DNA of 64,000 nucleotides from Yersinia alsatica (GCF_902170305.1 NZ_CABHWW010000038.1:124001-188000), one strand, 5' to 3'; numbered from the stretch's first letter, positions 52,419-63,077 are shown. Numbers and translations are program-made. The notes: generated from the sequence alone by a model not told the origin.

Positions 52419-52868
52419 TTACCCGAAATAGCATTTTTTCAAGCATAACTCTTCGTTGAGAGCATACTTGGTTGCCATACCGGGCATCCAGCCTGATGGT
52501 ATGCCCTGACAAGCTACATATCCTCTTTTTTCAAATTCATTTATAAAATAAAATCTGAACCCTATCTGAAAAATAATAGACGTAAGAAAGCAGAAGACAA
52601 TAAATCTAGATACAGGCTTTTGGATGGAATCGGGTGCTTGACGACCTAAAAAAATAGGGGGAATAGAAAGAAAGGTAAGAGGGGTAAGTATAAGAAAACA
52701 CGTAATTCCATATATGATAAAAGATGAGAAAACGATAATGTCAGGAAATGATAAATACTCATTTATGGTATCTAAAGTCAGATATACACCTCCTACGCTT
52801 AAAGGTATAACTAAAAATAGCACACCCAAAAACATAGATACTCTTCTTTTTAATGTGAGTTCGTACAT
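52419..52868 (-). CDS. DUF1240-like membrane protein, putative immunity protein
   Basis: 149 residues from the ATG at 52868. Four hydrophobic segments (MFLGVLFLVIPLSVGGVYL; IIVFSSFIIYGITCFLIL and the adjoining LTFLSIPPIF; FIVFCFLTSIIFQIGF) make it an inner-membrane protein. It resembles DUF1240 proteins, which accompany PAAR effectors in Yersinia and relatives. The natural stop of the upstream effector tip (TAA 52870-52868) overlaps its ATG as TAATG, the coupling expected for a toxin-immunity pair. Immunity function is inferred. Confidence 0.72.
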   Translation of the reverse strand: MYELTLKRRVSMFLGVLFLVIPLSVGGVYLTLDTINEYLSFPDIIVFSSFIIYGITCFLILTPLTFLSIPPIFLGRQAPDSIQKPVSRFIVFCFLTSIIFQIGFRFYFINEFEKRGYVACQGIPSGWMPGMATKYALNEELCLKKCYFG

Positions 52869-52870
52869 TA

Positions 52871-52978
52871 AAACCACCTAGTATTAAAGTTACTCAATAC
52901 TTCTTTGATATAGTTTCTGACTTCATACTCAATAACGTCTTTACCTTTATCAAGCATCTTATCTGCATACATTACCCC
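52871..52978 (-). pseudogene. out-of-frame C-terminal segment of the orphan effector tip
   Basis: In another frame from the tip encoded upstream, the minus strand reads VMYADKMLDKGKDVIEYEVR... and ends NTRWF followed by TAA, overlapping the DUF1240-like gene start. Removing one copy of the 7-bp repeat at 52980-53000 joins it in frame to the preceding tip (QGIWDLG). It is therefore the true C-terminus, cut off by a frameshift. Confidence 0.75.
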
Positions 52979-53606
52979 CAAATCCCAAATCCCAAATCCC
53001 CTGTTCCACCTCGCGAGCTTTTTCTACAAATTCTTGCTGTGCACCTTCAATGCACTTAACAACTTGATCTGTAAAACCAAATTTATCATCTAAATAGTTT
53101 AAACCAATTGCAGAAACCAACCCAGCGACAACGACTACAACCAAAGGAACTGCAACGGTAGAAACAACGCCTAGAGCGATTGTCCCAATCCCCCAACTAA
53201 CAGCCGACGCAATACCTATTTTCACCACATCCGTTGCCAAAGAACCGATAAACTCAGCCAGTGACGTGGCATCATTCAATATAAAATCAAGCGTTCGGTA
53301 AGCTGCCGCCACATAGAACGTTAATCGTGCACCACTGATAATAGAGTTTTTCAGCCCATATTTGCCGATACCCAAATCAACTACCTTCGGATTTTTTAAT
53401 GCAAACACCGGTGCGGTTAATACTTTTCTGATACCCGCATAGCCCGTCAGTTTGATTAATTCAGTGCCTTTATGGTTAATGTAGACCGTGGCTCTAATTC
53501 CGAAGTCACCCAATCGAGCGATAATCATCGAGGTGGTGACAACATCCTTTCCATTCACACCGTAATTAACCATTACTTGCCCGACATCGGATTGAGTGGT
53601 TTCCAC
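52959..53606 (-). CDS. orphan PAAR-effector C-terminal domain (5'-truncated, frameshifted)
   Basis: 215 codons from a GTG with no clear ribosome site. Reading upstream in frame, related sequence continues (GWKGAKTAW) to a TAG at 53634-53636, so no PAAR domain precedes it. Residues 130-175 form hydrophobic Gly/Ala/Val-rich segments (IASAVSWGIGTIALGVV, AVPLVVVVVAGLVSAIGL), suggesting a membrane-active toxin. The last residues (FGGNVCR) are out of frame because of a third 7-bp repeat copy. It is a displaced tip, probably silent unless recombined into a full effector. Confidence 0.7.
   Translation of the reverse strand: METTQSDVGQVMVNYGVNGKDVVTTSMIIARLGDFGIRATVYINHKGTELIKLTGYAGIRKVLTAPVFALKNPKVVDLGIGKYGLKNSIISGARLTFYVAAAYRTLDFILNDATSLAEFIGSLATDVVKIGIASAVSWGIGTIALGVVSTVAVPLVVVVVAGLVSAIGLNYLDDKFGFTDQVVKCIEGAQQEFVEKAREVEQGIWDLGFGGNVCR
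52980..53000. repeat. 7-bp tandem repeat (AAATCCC x3) causing a frameshift
   Basis: Three perfect copies of AAATCCC at 52980-52986, 52987-52993 and 52994-53000. Two copies would keep the effector tip in frame through to the TAATG junction with the immunity gene; three shift it. Such repeats slip readily during replication. Confidence 0.85.
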
Positions 53607-53646
53607 CCAAGCTGTTTTCGCGCCTTTCCAGCCCTATTCATTCTAC

Positions 53647-53680
53647 AAAACCCCGCTTCGGCGGGGTTTTTGCTTTGTAG
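53647..53680. repeat. internal copy of the rnpB terminator
   Basis: A 34-bp segment identical to 55802-55835. It forms hairpin AAAACCCCGC/GCGGGGTTTT with TTCG loop. In the island it ends minus-strand transcription from the immunity gene at 53734. Upstream bases (CTATTCATTCTAC) also resemble the native flank (CCACTCATTCCAT) with only pyrimidine changes, so it may be an old right boundary. Confidence 0.8.
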
Positions 53681-53733
53681 GGCCAAGAGGCTGCTAATCA
53701 TTACCGAATAGTCTTTCCAAATGATAGCAATCA

Positions 53734-54129
53734 TTATCTAACGTATAATAATAGCAACGCACTTAGGAATAACCCGACTAACCCAATAAATAAAAGATAG
53801 AATTTTATTTTTATCCATCGCGTAAATTGGGAGGGGAGGTTCCTTATAAAGTCGTAATGTTCATCGGGGATATTTCTTACAGGCCAAGAATGTTTTTTAA
53901 ATGTCAGAATTACATGGAAGTATGTGTCTTTTTGAAAAGTAAACATAAAACCCCCATTTCTATAGGGCAAAATAGTTTCTGGTAAAGAACCGAACCTATC
54001 CGAGAACAGCTTGCATAACTTTATATGGCTATTCTTTTTAAGAAATGAATAGAAGAATGAAAAGTATATTAAAATTGCCGATAACACAGCAAATAGCAAA
54101 ATCAGCTGTTTAATTAATTCTTCACTCAT
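53734..54129 (-). CDS. putative immunity protein for the PAAR effector
   Basis: 131 residues with two membrane segments (LILLFAVLSAILIYFSFFYSFL near 9-30 and FYLLFIGLVGLFLSALLLLYV near 110-130) and a soluble loop between. Not recognised as a named family. Its start overlaps the effector stop by 4 bp, which, with its membrane location and the hydrophobic effector C-terminus, suggests it protects the inner membrane from that toxin. Confidence 0.68.
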   Translation of the reverse strand: MSEELIKQLILLFAVLSAILIYFSFFYSFLKKNSHIKLCKLFSDRFGSLPETILPYRNGGFMFTFQKDTYFHVILTFKKHSWPVRNIPDEHYDFIRNLPSQFTRWIKIKFYLLFIGLVGLFLSALLLLYVR

Positions 54130-55499
54130 TGCTCAAATACCTTATATACTTCATCGCCAACCGCTTCGCCTAATGCTCCACCTGCCTCACCTCCAGCATA
54201 ACCCATAGCTCCCCCCACAATTAGGCCACATAGTAGAACCCCTGCGCCCAGTGTTTGTGGCCCTATAGCTAGACTACAGGCCCACATCCCTGCAGCGCCA
54301 CCACCTATTCCTCCCGCAGTACCTAAAGTGAAATTACCCGCTTCGGTATATTTTTTTCTGGTACATTCGTTTTCTCGCCCTACAGAGCAGGCTTCATTAA
54401 CTTCATTTATTGAGTGTAGAGCGCTGAATCCAATAGCAGCATATCCTGTGTAGCGCATCGCCTTAATGAGTTTTGCAGAACGTTCAATATGGGTTGTGTA
54501 GCCTTCAATATCACCAACACCACTCTTACCCCATTCATGCATTATCGATGATGTTGATAGGCCAAGAGCATTTTTAATTTTGGTATATTCACCTAATTTC
54601 AAACTTTTCCCAAGAAATCCATTTTTAATGATTTTATCTAGCTCATTAAATAATTGGCGACGCTCAACAAAGAATTGTTCGCCAATTAATGTTCCTCTCG
54701 TTAAGTACTGGTTTTTATAGGTGGAATGAATTTTGTTTAAAATTTCTTCGATTTGTTGAAAATATTTACCGGCAGAGTCTGCGGCTAACCCAATGCCTTT
54801 ATCAGCAATGCTCGAAAAGTTAGCGATTGTTGCATAATGCTTGTGCATGAAATTGGCTTCATCGTCAGTGAGACTGGATAAAGCGTCATCAACCCGTATT
54901 TTAGCTTTCTTTAACGATTCAATTTGGTTGGCATCTTGCTTATCTGGATCAACAACTATAACGATAGAGCCAGTTTTTAGGGGGTGGATACCGTTTAGCT
55001 GACTGTACAATTCTTTGCTGCCAGTAGGTGGTTGTCTAAACAGCCAATTCCCATAATCGCCAACCGATGAAGGGAGATGCACTACACAGAAGCCAGCATC
55101 TACCGCTTCTCTTTTAGTTTCTGTTACTACAGGTTGGGTCGGCGTTACCTGCTTTTTTGCTACTTGAGCGAACTGTTGTGGCTCAGCAACGGTAGAACGT
55201 GCTACTGCGACCGTTTGTGGTTGTCGCTCTATTATTGGATCAACCACCTGCCTCGCCATGCCGATAACAACATGATTTGGGCAGTTGCACATCACACGAT
55301 CACCCGTTGCTACAAACGGTCGGTCTTCCGCCCAGTCTGACACGGTGCCAATAATTTGAAATGTACCCTTACACACCTCACACCACGCAAGATCGCCGGA
55401 CTGTGCAACGGCTTTCAGACCTTCGAACCACGTCGATGACGCCGACCGAATCTCTCCGTGAGTCGTTTTGTCACCCAAACAAGCTAGCGAACGAGCCAT
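54126..55499 (-). CDS. PAAR-domain type VI secretion effector
   Basis: 457 residues from the ATG at 55499 (AAGGG upstream; an ATG at 55505 is too close to it). Residues 1-85 form a PAAR-like tip domain (MARSLACLGDKTTHGEI ... GDRVMCNCPNHVVIG), which caps the VgrG spike. A Pro/Gln/Val-rich linker (about 90-130) leads to a helical region. A glycine-rich hydrophobic stretch follows (about 388-450: TLGTAGGIGGGAAGMW, VLLCGLIVGGAMGYAGGEAGGALGEAVG), like glycine zippers of membrane-inserting toxins. No VgrG or other T6SS gene is in the window. Pore formation is inferred. Confidence 0.78.
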   Translation of the reverse strand: MARSLACLGDKTTHGEIRSASSTWFEGLKAVAQSGDLAWCEVCKGTFQIIGTVSDWAEDRPFVATGDRVMCNCPNHVVIGMARQVVDPIIERQPQTVAVARSTVAEPQQFAQVAKKQVTPTQPVVTETKREAVDAGFCVVHLPSSVGDYGNWLFRQPPTGSKELYSQLNGIHPLKTGSIVIVVDPDKQDANQIESLKKAKIRVDDALSSLTDDEANFMHKHYATIANFSSIADKGIGLAADSAGKYFQQIEEILNKIHSTYKNQYLTRGTLIGEQFFVERRQLFNELDKIIKNGFLGKSLKLGEYTKIKNALGLSTSSIMHEWGKSGVGDIEGYTTHIERSAKLIKAMRYTGYAAIGFSALHSINEVNEACSVGRENECTRKKYTEAGNFTLGTAGGIGGGAAGMWACSLAIGPQTLGAGVLLCGLIVGGAMGYAGGEAGGALGEAVGDEVYKVFEQ

Positions 55500-55773
55500 A
55501 AACATCCCTTATTTATCCATTTGCCAATATCAATTTGGCAATCTGCCCAAAAGGTAAGGGATAATGATGGATCAGGCAAATAAAAACTGAAATTGTGTTT
55601 TATGTGTAGGAAGTGAAATAGGGCAGACAATAGGCCTCCCCCAGCAAGTGAGATACATCGTCGGGCTGCGCTAAGACAATTAGCCTGCTATGATGGGATA
55701 CAAACCGAGATACACACTAACCTTTAACTACGTGTAAATGCAGCAGGAAACGGTCTTTCATTTGACTAGTTGC
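55500..55773. other. non-coding right end of the island
   Basis: No gene. Holds the effector promoter and several GATAC-containing motifs (55640-55720: GAGATACATC, TGATGGGATACA, CGAGATACAC), candidate recombination-protein sites. Confidence 0.45.
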
Positions 55774-55793
55774 CTTACCGGTCAACTCCACTC
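55774..55793 (+). other. attR, right attachment repeat
   Basis: Second copy of CTTACCGGTCAACTCCACTC, 8 bp before the hairpin that resembles the E. coli rnpB terminator. This is the original rnpB 3' end displaced by the island. Confidence 0.85.
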
Positions 55794-55800
55794 ATTCCAT

Positions 55801-55835
55801 AAAAACCCCGCTTCGGCGGGGTTTTTGCTTTGTAG
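55801..55835 (+). terminator. native rnpB terminator, displaced by the island
   Basis: AAAAACCCCGC/GCGGGGTTTTT (55801-55811/55816-55826) with a TTCG loop, very like the E. coli rnpB terminator. It now lies 4 kb from rnpB. Confidence 0.85.
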
Positions 55836-56451
55836 AATAAGCACGAGAGAATTATTGTTATCTCATTAATTAGAATTATCGCCCCATTTTAAAGATATTT
55901 CATACGCTCATGTATGAATTTTAATTTGTCCTCGTATGAATAATCTTAAATTTCATTCCATATTATTTAAAATAAAGCATATCTAATATTAATTATCTTC
56001 AATTTTTTGAAAGAAAATCATTTTAAAACATAATTTTGTATTTTCTCATCACCATTAATCGAACGGAATAGTCATTTATCATTAAAAACATTTTTATATT
56101 TTTTTAAATTATCGAAATGTATAGTGCTAGCAATAAGGAAAAATCTCTATTTAATTTAAATTCACGTATAGCTAATTTAATCTTATGTCAACGAAGTGTC
56201 TATATTTGTCAGTGAATACTTAACTCTATCTGTTTTGTTACAAGCAAATAACAGATTAATAAATATAACTAACCAAACAAAACTATTAAGTTCTACAAAT
56301 AATAATAATTAGTCTTTTTTGTTAAGAAGTGGTTAATTTAATCAAATTCTGTATTTCTATATCAGAGCAGTCGATTTTAAATAAAAAAATAACTTTTGAT
56401 TATTTATCACAACATTTAACTTCACCTAGGATTACAATTTTGAGCAATATT
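55836..56451 (+). promoter_or_regulatory. very AT-rich upstream region of the invasin-like gene
   Basis: About 500-600 bp of strongly AT-rich DNA with no gene. Such tracts favour H-NS silencing, known for inv of Yersinia with RovA as anti-silencer. The downstream frame stays open back to a GTG at 56329, so part of it (56329-56451) could be an extended signal sequence. Confidence 0.5.
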
Positions 56452-59397
56452 ATGCCTTCCCGTCGTATGACAACCATTACATGGTTAACAGTTATATTTC
56501 AGTGTTTATTTCCACTGAGTATGGCAGTTAACCCGGTTGTTGCTGCTCAGAAAACAGCAACACCACCGCAATCATTCCCACCTTCTGAGGACAATGGGAA
56601 AATGTTGGCTGAGCAAGCCAAAATGGCTGGTTCATTGCTGAGTAGCGGCAATGCCGGTAATAGTGCCACAGGTCTGGTACGTTCAAAGGTTATTGGAGAG
56701 GCGAATACTTCAGCTCAGCAATGGCTCAATCAGTTTGGTACTGCCCGCGTACAATTAAATCTGGATTCCAATAGCAGCCTCAATGGTAGTGCACTTGATT
56801 TGCTGGTTCCTCTTTATGATGACAATAAGAATTTATTATTTACTCAATTAGGAGCCCGCCATCAGGATAAACGGCATACCGCTAATGTGGGGGTAGGTGT
56901 TCGTACCATTCAAGGTAATTGGATGTTTGGCGGAAACACCTTCTTTGATAATGATCTGACCGGCCATAATCGGCGTATTGGTGTTGGGGCTGAAATAGCA
57001 ACCGACTTCCTGAAGTTATCGGCAAACAGCTATTTTGGTATTACTGATTGGCATCAATCTCGAGACTTTGCCGATTATAACGAGCGCCCTGCTAATGGAT
57101 ATGACATCCGGGCTGAAGCTTATTTGCCAGCATATCCGCAATTGGGTAGCAAACTGATGTTTGAGCAATATAAAGGGGATGATGTTGCTCTGTTTGGTAA
57201 AGACAATCGGCAAAAGAATCCACATGCAATCACTGCCGGTTTGAATTACACCCCTATTCCATTGTTGACTGTCGGCGCTGAACATCGGGCAGGTAAAGGG
57301 AGTAATAATGATTCCAGTATTAACTTCCAACTGAATTATCGTCTGGGAGAGTCTTGGCAGTCTCATATTGATCCTAATGCAGTCGCCGCATCTCGCATGC
57401 TGGCGGGGAGCCGATATGATTTAGTTGAACGTAATAATAATATTGTGTTGGATTACCAAAAACAGCAGTTGCTGAACTTGAGTCTGCCACCGCAATTGGC
57501 TGGCCCCGAAGGCCATGTCACGCCACTGACCGCACAAGTCACCGCAAAGTATGGTATCAGCCGAATTGACTGGGATACTGCCGCATTGACTGCTGCTGGG
57601 GGCGTGGTGACACAAACATCATTAACCACGGTTGCGGTGACTTTCCCTCCTTACCAAGTCGGCGGAAATAATAGCCATGTCATCAGCGCCGTCGCTCGTG
57701 ATACTCAGGGCAATATCTCCAACCGGGCAGTGACCACCATTGATGTGGCTGGCATGGTCAATAACACCGCAACAGTGGCGATAACACTGTTGGATGACAA
57801 TGCCTTGGCGGATGGGCTGGCTAACAACCGGGTACAAGTAAAAGTCACCTCGGCCAATGGGGGAGGCGTAGCGAATCAAGTGGTGAATTTTGTTGCCAGC
57901 AATGGCGCCAGCATTACCCCTTCTGCCACCACCAATGCGCAAGGGATTGCCACAGCGACTTTAACCAACCTGACCGCAGGGATTAGCTCAGTAACGTCAA
58001 CTGTGAATGGCAATAGCCACAGTATCGATACTAACTTTGTGGCTAATAGCGGCAGTGCAGTGATTATCGCGGCGAATATGTCGGTGACAACAGACAATGC
58101 TGTCGCTAATGGTACAGCCACGAATGCTGTACAAGCTACTGTGACTGACAGCAATAACAACCTGCTGGCGGATGAAGTGGTGACATTCACTGCCACCAAT
58201 GGTGCGTTAGTCACTACGGTGATTGGCACCACGGGAGCGGACGGTATTGCTACTGCAATGTTGACCAATACTGCGGCAGGAACATCGGCGGTAACGGCTA
58301 CGCTGAGTAACAGTGCTAATCAAACAGTGAATACCAACTTTGTCGCTGATAGTAGCAATGCGACTATTTCCTCAGCGAATATGACAGTCACCACCAACAA
58401 TGCTACCGCCAATGGTGTTGCTACCAATGCTGTACGCGCGATTGTGACTGACAGTTATAACAACCGCTTGGCGGATGAAGTCGTCACATTCACGGCGACT
58501 AATGGTGCGTTGGTTACCACGGTGATTGGCACCACGGGCGCGGACGGTATTGCTACCGCAACATTGACCAACACCGTGGCGGGAACCTCGTCGGTGACGG
58601 CGAAACTGAGTAACAATGCCTCTCGCTCAGTCAACACTACCTTTGTGGCTCAGGTGGCCGCGGTATTGGCTATCGCCGTAGACCAATCTACCACCAAGAT
58701 TGGCGAGACTATCCAAACGACGGTCACAGCCAGAGATGCCGGTGGGGAGCTTCTCCCTGGGGTGGATGTCTCATTCACCATCGGCAATGTGATCAACCGC
58801 CAAGGTAATACTGCAAACAGTGGCACCCTGCAATTTAACGGTACGAATATCACGGCGGCGCGGAAATTCACCACAGGTGCCGATGGTACGGTAACCATTC
58901 CAGTGACGGACCCTTCAGGTACTGGTGTTCAGCGAACTATCACTGCAGTATCAGGTACTGCGACGGCTTCTACTGATGTGATTTACACGGTGGTCACCAG
59001 CCCGGATACGACGCAGGCCAATATGTGGGGCCATATGGCAGAAACCATCACTGTTGGCGGGAAAACCTTTAAGCGCCCAAGCCTTCATGTAGAAATTGCG
59101 GGCGATTTTACTCAAACCATGAGCAATGAAGTGTGGGGAACTTTTGATTATGCTTCAGCCATTGGGCGGGTTTGTGGCAGCCAGGCAAACTTGCCAGTCC
59201 GTGCTGATTTAGTTGCGCTTTACAATGCCTACCCATCAAACCAAATCAAGTCTATTTTTGGTTGGCAGACAAGCGGTGCCTACATTTCATCAACAGTATA
59301 TGGTGCGACCAGCCACTCCAGCATATGGCTGGTTAATGGTAATGGCACTTCTACTGATGACTCAAATAAGAATGACTGGGTAACTTGCCTGCAGTAG
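56452..59397 (+). CDS. invasin/intimin-like inverse autotransporter
   Basis: 981 residues from the ATG at 56452 (1022 from a GTG at 56329). Signal peptide (TTITWLTVIFQCLFPLSMAV), then an outer-membrane beta-barrel typical of inverse autotransporters (FGTARVQLNLDSN, WMFGGNTFFDNDLTGHNRR, ANGYDIRAEAYLPAYPQLG). The junction SRYDLVERNNNIVLDYQKQ follows. The passenger has about three to four 100-residue Ig-like (Big_1) domains; two are near-identical over ADEVVTFTATNGALVTTVIG, 303 bp apart. The C-terminal domain has two cysteines (GRVCGSQ, VTCLQ) like the lectin-like tip of invasin. Probable surface adhesin. Confidence 0.9.
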   Translation: MPSRRMTTITWLTVIFQCLFPLSMAVNPVVAAQKTATPPQSFPPSEDNGKMLAEQAKMAGSLLSSGNAGNSATGLVRSKVIGEANTSAQQWLNQFGTARVQLNLDSNSSLNGSALDLLVPLYDDNKNLLFTQLGARHQDKRHTANVGVGVRTIQGNWMFGGNTFFDNDLTGHNRRIGVGAEIATDFLKLSANSYFGITDWHQSRDFADYNERPANGYDIRAEAYLPAYPQLGSKLMFEQYKGDDVALFGKDNRQKNPHAITAGLNYTPIPLLTVGAEHRAGKGSNNDSSINFQLNYRLGESWQSHIDPNAVAASRMLAGSRYDLVERNNNIVLDYQKQQLLNLSLPPQLAGPEGHVTPLTAQVTAKYGISRIDWDTAALTAAGGVVTQTSLTTVAVTFPPYQVGGNNSHVISAVARDTQGNISNRAVTTIDVAGMVNNTATVAITLLDDNALADGLANNRVQVKVTSANGGGVANQVVNFVASNGASITPSATTNAQGIATATLTNLTAGISSVTSTVNGNSHSIDTNFVANSGSAVIIAANMSVTTDNAVANGTATNAVQATVTDSNNNLLADEVVTFTATNGALVTTVIGTTGADGIATAMLTNTAAGTSAVTATLSNSANQTVNTNFVADSSNATISSANMTVTTNNATANGVATNAVRAIVTDSYNNRLADEVVTFTATNGALVTTVIGTTGADGIATATLTNTVAGTSSVTAKLSNNASRSVNTTFVAQVAAVLAIAVDQSTTKIGETIQTTVTARDAGGELLPGVDVSFTIGNVINRQGNTANSGTLQFNGTNITAARKFTTGADGTVTIPVTDPSGTGVQRTITAVSGTATASTDVIYTVVTSPDTTQANMWGHMAETITVGGKTFKRPSLHVEIAGDFTQTMSNEVWGTFDYASAIGRVCGSQANLPVRADLVALYNAYPSNQIKSIFGWQTSGAYISSTVYGATSHSSIWLVNGNGTSTDDSNKNDWVTCLQ

Positions 59398-59414
59398 ATA
59401 TTTGATGGTCATAA

Positions 59415-59452
59415 CCGGCTGGGCGAATAAAACATATCATTCGTTCAGCCGG
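59415..59452 (+). terminator. inverted repeat after the invasin-like gene
   Basis: CCGGCTG (59415-59421) with CAGCCGG (59446-59452) plus an inner GAAT/ATTC pairing. T-run is weak. Confidence 0.5.
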
Positions 59453-59503
59453 ATTTAACCTTGTCTGTACCCCATCCTGTAGCTTGCCATCTTATGAATT
59501 GCT

Positions 59504-60448
<945 letters not shown>

Positions 60449-60449
60449 T

Positions 60450-60466
60450 TATGAATTAAATTCATA
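60450..60466. promoter_or_regulatory. palindromic operator candidate for the LysR regulator
   Basis: TATGAATT-A-AATTCATA, a perfect 17-bp palindrome containing a T-N11-A LysR motif, placed between the divergent regulator and aldo/keto reductase genes. Confidence 0.6.
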
Positions 60467-60502
60467 TACTCATGCGTATTTATCCATCTAATCCTCGGCT
60501 GA

Positions 60503-61570
<1,068 letters not shown>

Positions 61571-61584
61571 TCTCTCTTTGCCCT

Positions 61585-61617
61585 ATCAGATACCGTCACC
61601 AGATGGCGGTATCTGAT
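61585..61617 (+). terminator. terminator after the aldo/keto reductase
   Basis: Perfect 11-bp stem ATCAGATACCG (61585-61595) with CGGTATCTGAT (61607-61617) followed by GTTTGCTTATTT. It separates the reductase from the next three genes. Confidence 0.75.
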
Positions 61618-61774
61618 GTTTGCTTATTTGGCTATCAGCAAAAAATCCCTTGTTGCTGGATTAATGAATTTTACTCATAGCTCCTTGCACATTTTGCTAT
61701 CTAGTCCTCCCCATTGATTAGCGGTAATTTTTTCCCATCGCAACTAAGCCGAGACTTATCGGGAGGGGAAAACC

Positions 61775-62578
61775 ATGAAATGTTTAGCCACTACGGCACT
61801 TTCTTTATCGATGGCAATTTCTGGCGCGGCAATGGCAGAACCGGAGGATGTTCGGACTAGCAAAGCCGCTAGCACAGAGGCGCTGAGCCGAGTTTCTCCG
61901 GCTTTGGCTAATTATCAGCGCCAAAAGTTACAAGCGGATCTCTGGCAACGGCCAGCACTCTCACCACGCGATCGCAGCATGATTACCGTCGCGGCCATCA
62001 TTGCCCGTAATCAGACGGCATTAATGACCGAGCAATTCAATCTGGCATTGGATAACGGCGTTAAGGCCAGTGAGTTGTCGGAAATCATTACACATCTGGC
62101 GTTTTATTCCGGTTGGGGGAATGCCATGTCAGCCGTGGCCGCGGCTCAGGATATCTTCCAACAGCGGGGTATTACGGCGGCCTCTTTGCCGACGGCGCAA
62201 CCTGAGTTGCTGCCACTCAATCAAACGGCCGAGCAGTTGCGCCTCAATGCGGTGGAGCAGTCGGTAGGGAGTCAACAGTTCCCTGGGCTGGTGGCGTATA
62301 CCACCGATGTACTGTTCCGTGATCTCTGGTTGCGCCCGGCACTGGCACCACGGGATCGTAGCCTAATCACTGTCAGTGCGCTGATTGCCGCAGGGCAGGT
62401 GGCACAAGTGACTTTCCACCTGAATAAAGCGATGGACAATGGTTTAACCCAAGAGCAGGCCGCCGAGGTGGTGACTCATCTGGCTTTTTATGTGGGCTGG
62501 CCTAATGCCATGTCTGCGGTACCCATGGTTAAAGCCGTTTTTGCCCAGCGAAATACTGATACTCCGGCCAAATCCTAG
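61775..62578 (+). CDS. exported tandem carboxymuconolactone-decarboxylase-like protein
   Basis: 267 residues with a signal peptide (MKCLATTALSLSMAISGAAMAE). Two copies of the CMD fold: LWQRPALSPRDRSMITVAAII...EIITHLAFYSGWGNAMSA and LWLRPALAPRDRSLITVSALI...EVVTHLAFYVGWPNAMSA. The AhpD-type CxxC pair is absent, so it is not a thiol peroxidase partner; the His in THLAFY is kept in both halves. Followed 13 bp later by an exported cupin gene. Confidence 0.85.
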   Translation: MKCLATTALSLSMAISGAAMAEPEDVRTSKAASTEALSRVSPALANYQRQKLQADLWQRPALSPRDRSMITVAAIIARNQTALMTEQFNLALDNGVKASELSEIITHLAFYSGWGNAMSAVAAAQDIFQQRGITAASLPTAQPELLPLNQTAEQLRLNAVEQSVGSQQFPGLVAYTTDVLFRDLWLRPALAPRDRSLITVSALIAAGQVAQVTFHLNKAMDNGLTQEQAAEVVTHLAFYVGWPNAMSAVPMVKAVFAQRNTDTPAKS

Positions 62579-62591
62579 CTAAGGAATCACG

Positions 62592-63062
62592 ATGAAATTA
62601 CTCGCAGCGTCTACAGTTATCTTGTCCATGTTGAGTCCGACGGCTTGCGCCGACGTGGAGGAAAAAATGAACATTACCCAAAGTGGTTCCCAACCTTCCC
62701 GACCAGGCCCAGAAAATTACTTTACCGGTCAGGTGCGTATTGATGCGCCTTTCCAGGCGACACCTCCTGCTCGTGTCGGGGGCGCGACGGTGACATTTGA
62801 GCCCGGCGCTCGTACCGCCTGGCACACACACCCATTGGGGCAGACCTTGATTATCACCCAAGGACGCGGCTGGATTCAGGAGTGGGGCAAAGAGATTAAA
62901 GAGATGAATCAGGGCGATATCGTCTGGATCCCTGAGGGGGTTAAGCACTGGCACGGTGCGACACCGGATACCGCGATGACTCACATTGCTATCGCCGAAT
63001 CGCTCAACGGCAGCCCGGTTGAGTGGCTGGAAAAAGTCAGCGATGAGCAGTATCAGAAGTAA
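62592..63062 (+). CDS. exported cupin-domain protein
   Basis: 156 residues. N-terminal hydrophobic signal ([20 protein letters not shown]) followed by one cupin domain. Metal-ligand candidates are His78, His80 and Gln84 in [12 protein letters not shown] and His119 in VKHWHGATP. Similar cupins are frequently adjacent to or fused with CMD domains, as seen here. Likely periplasmic. Substrate unknown. Confidence 0.85.
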   Translation: MKLLAASTVILSMLSPTACADVEEKMNITQSGSQPSRPGPENYFTGQVRIDAPFQATPPARVGGATVTFEPGARTAWHTHPLGQTLIITQGRGWIQEWGKEIKEMNQGDIVWIPEGVKHWHGATPDTAMTHIAIAESLNGSPVEWLEKVSDEQYQK

Positions 63063-63077
63063 AATATTGGAGGAGTT

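Noticed and set aside
53472-53711. 79-codon plus-strand frame across the internal terminator
   Set aside because: It crosses the terminator hairpin and is antisense to the orphan effector tip; no supporting start or homology.
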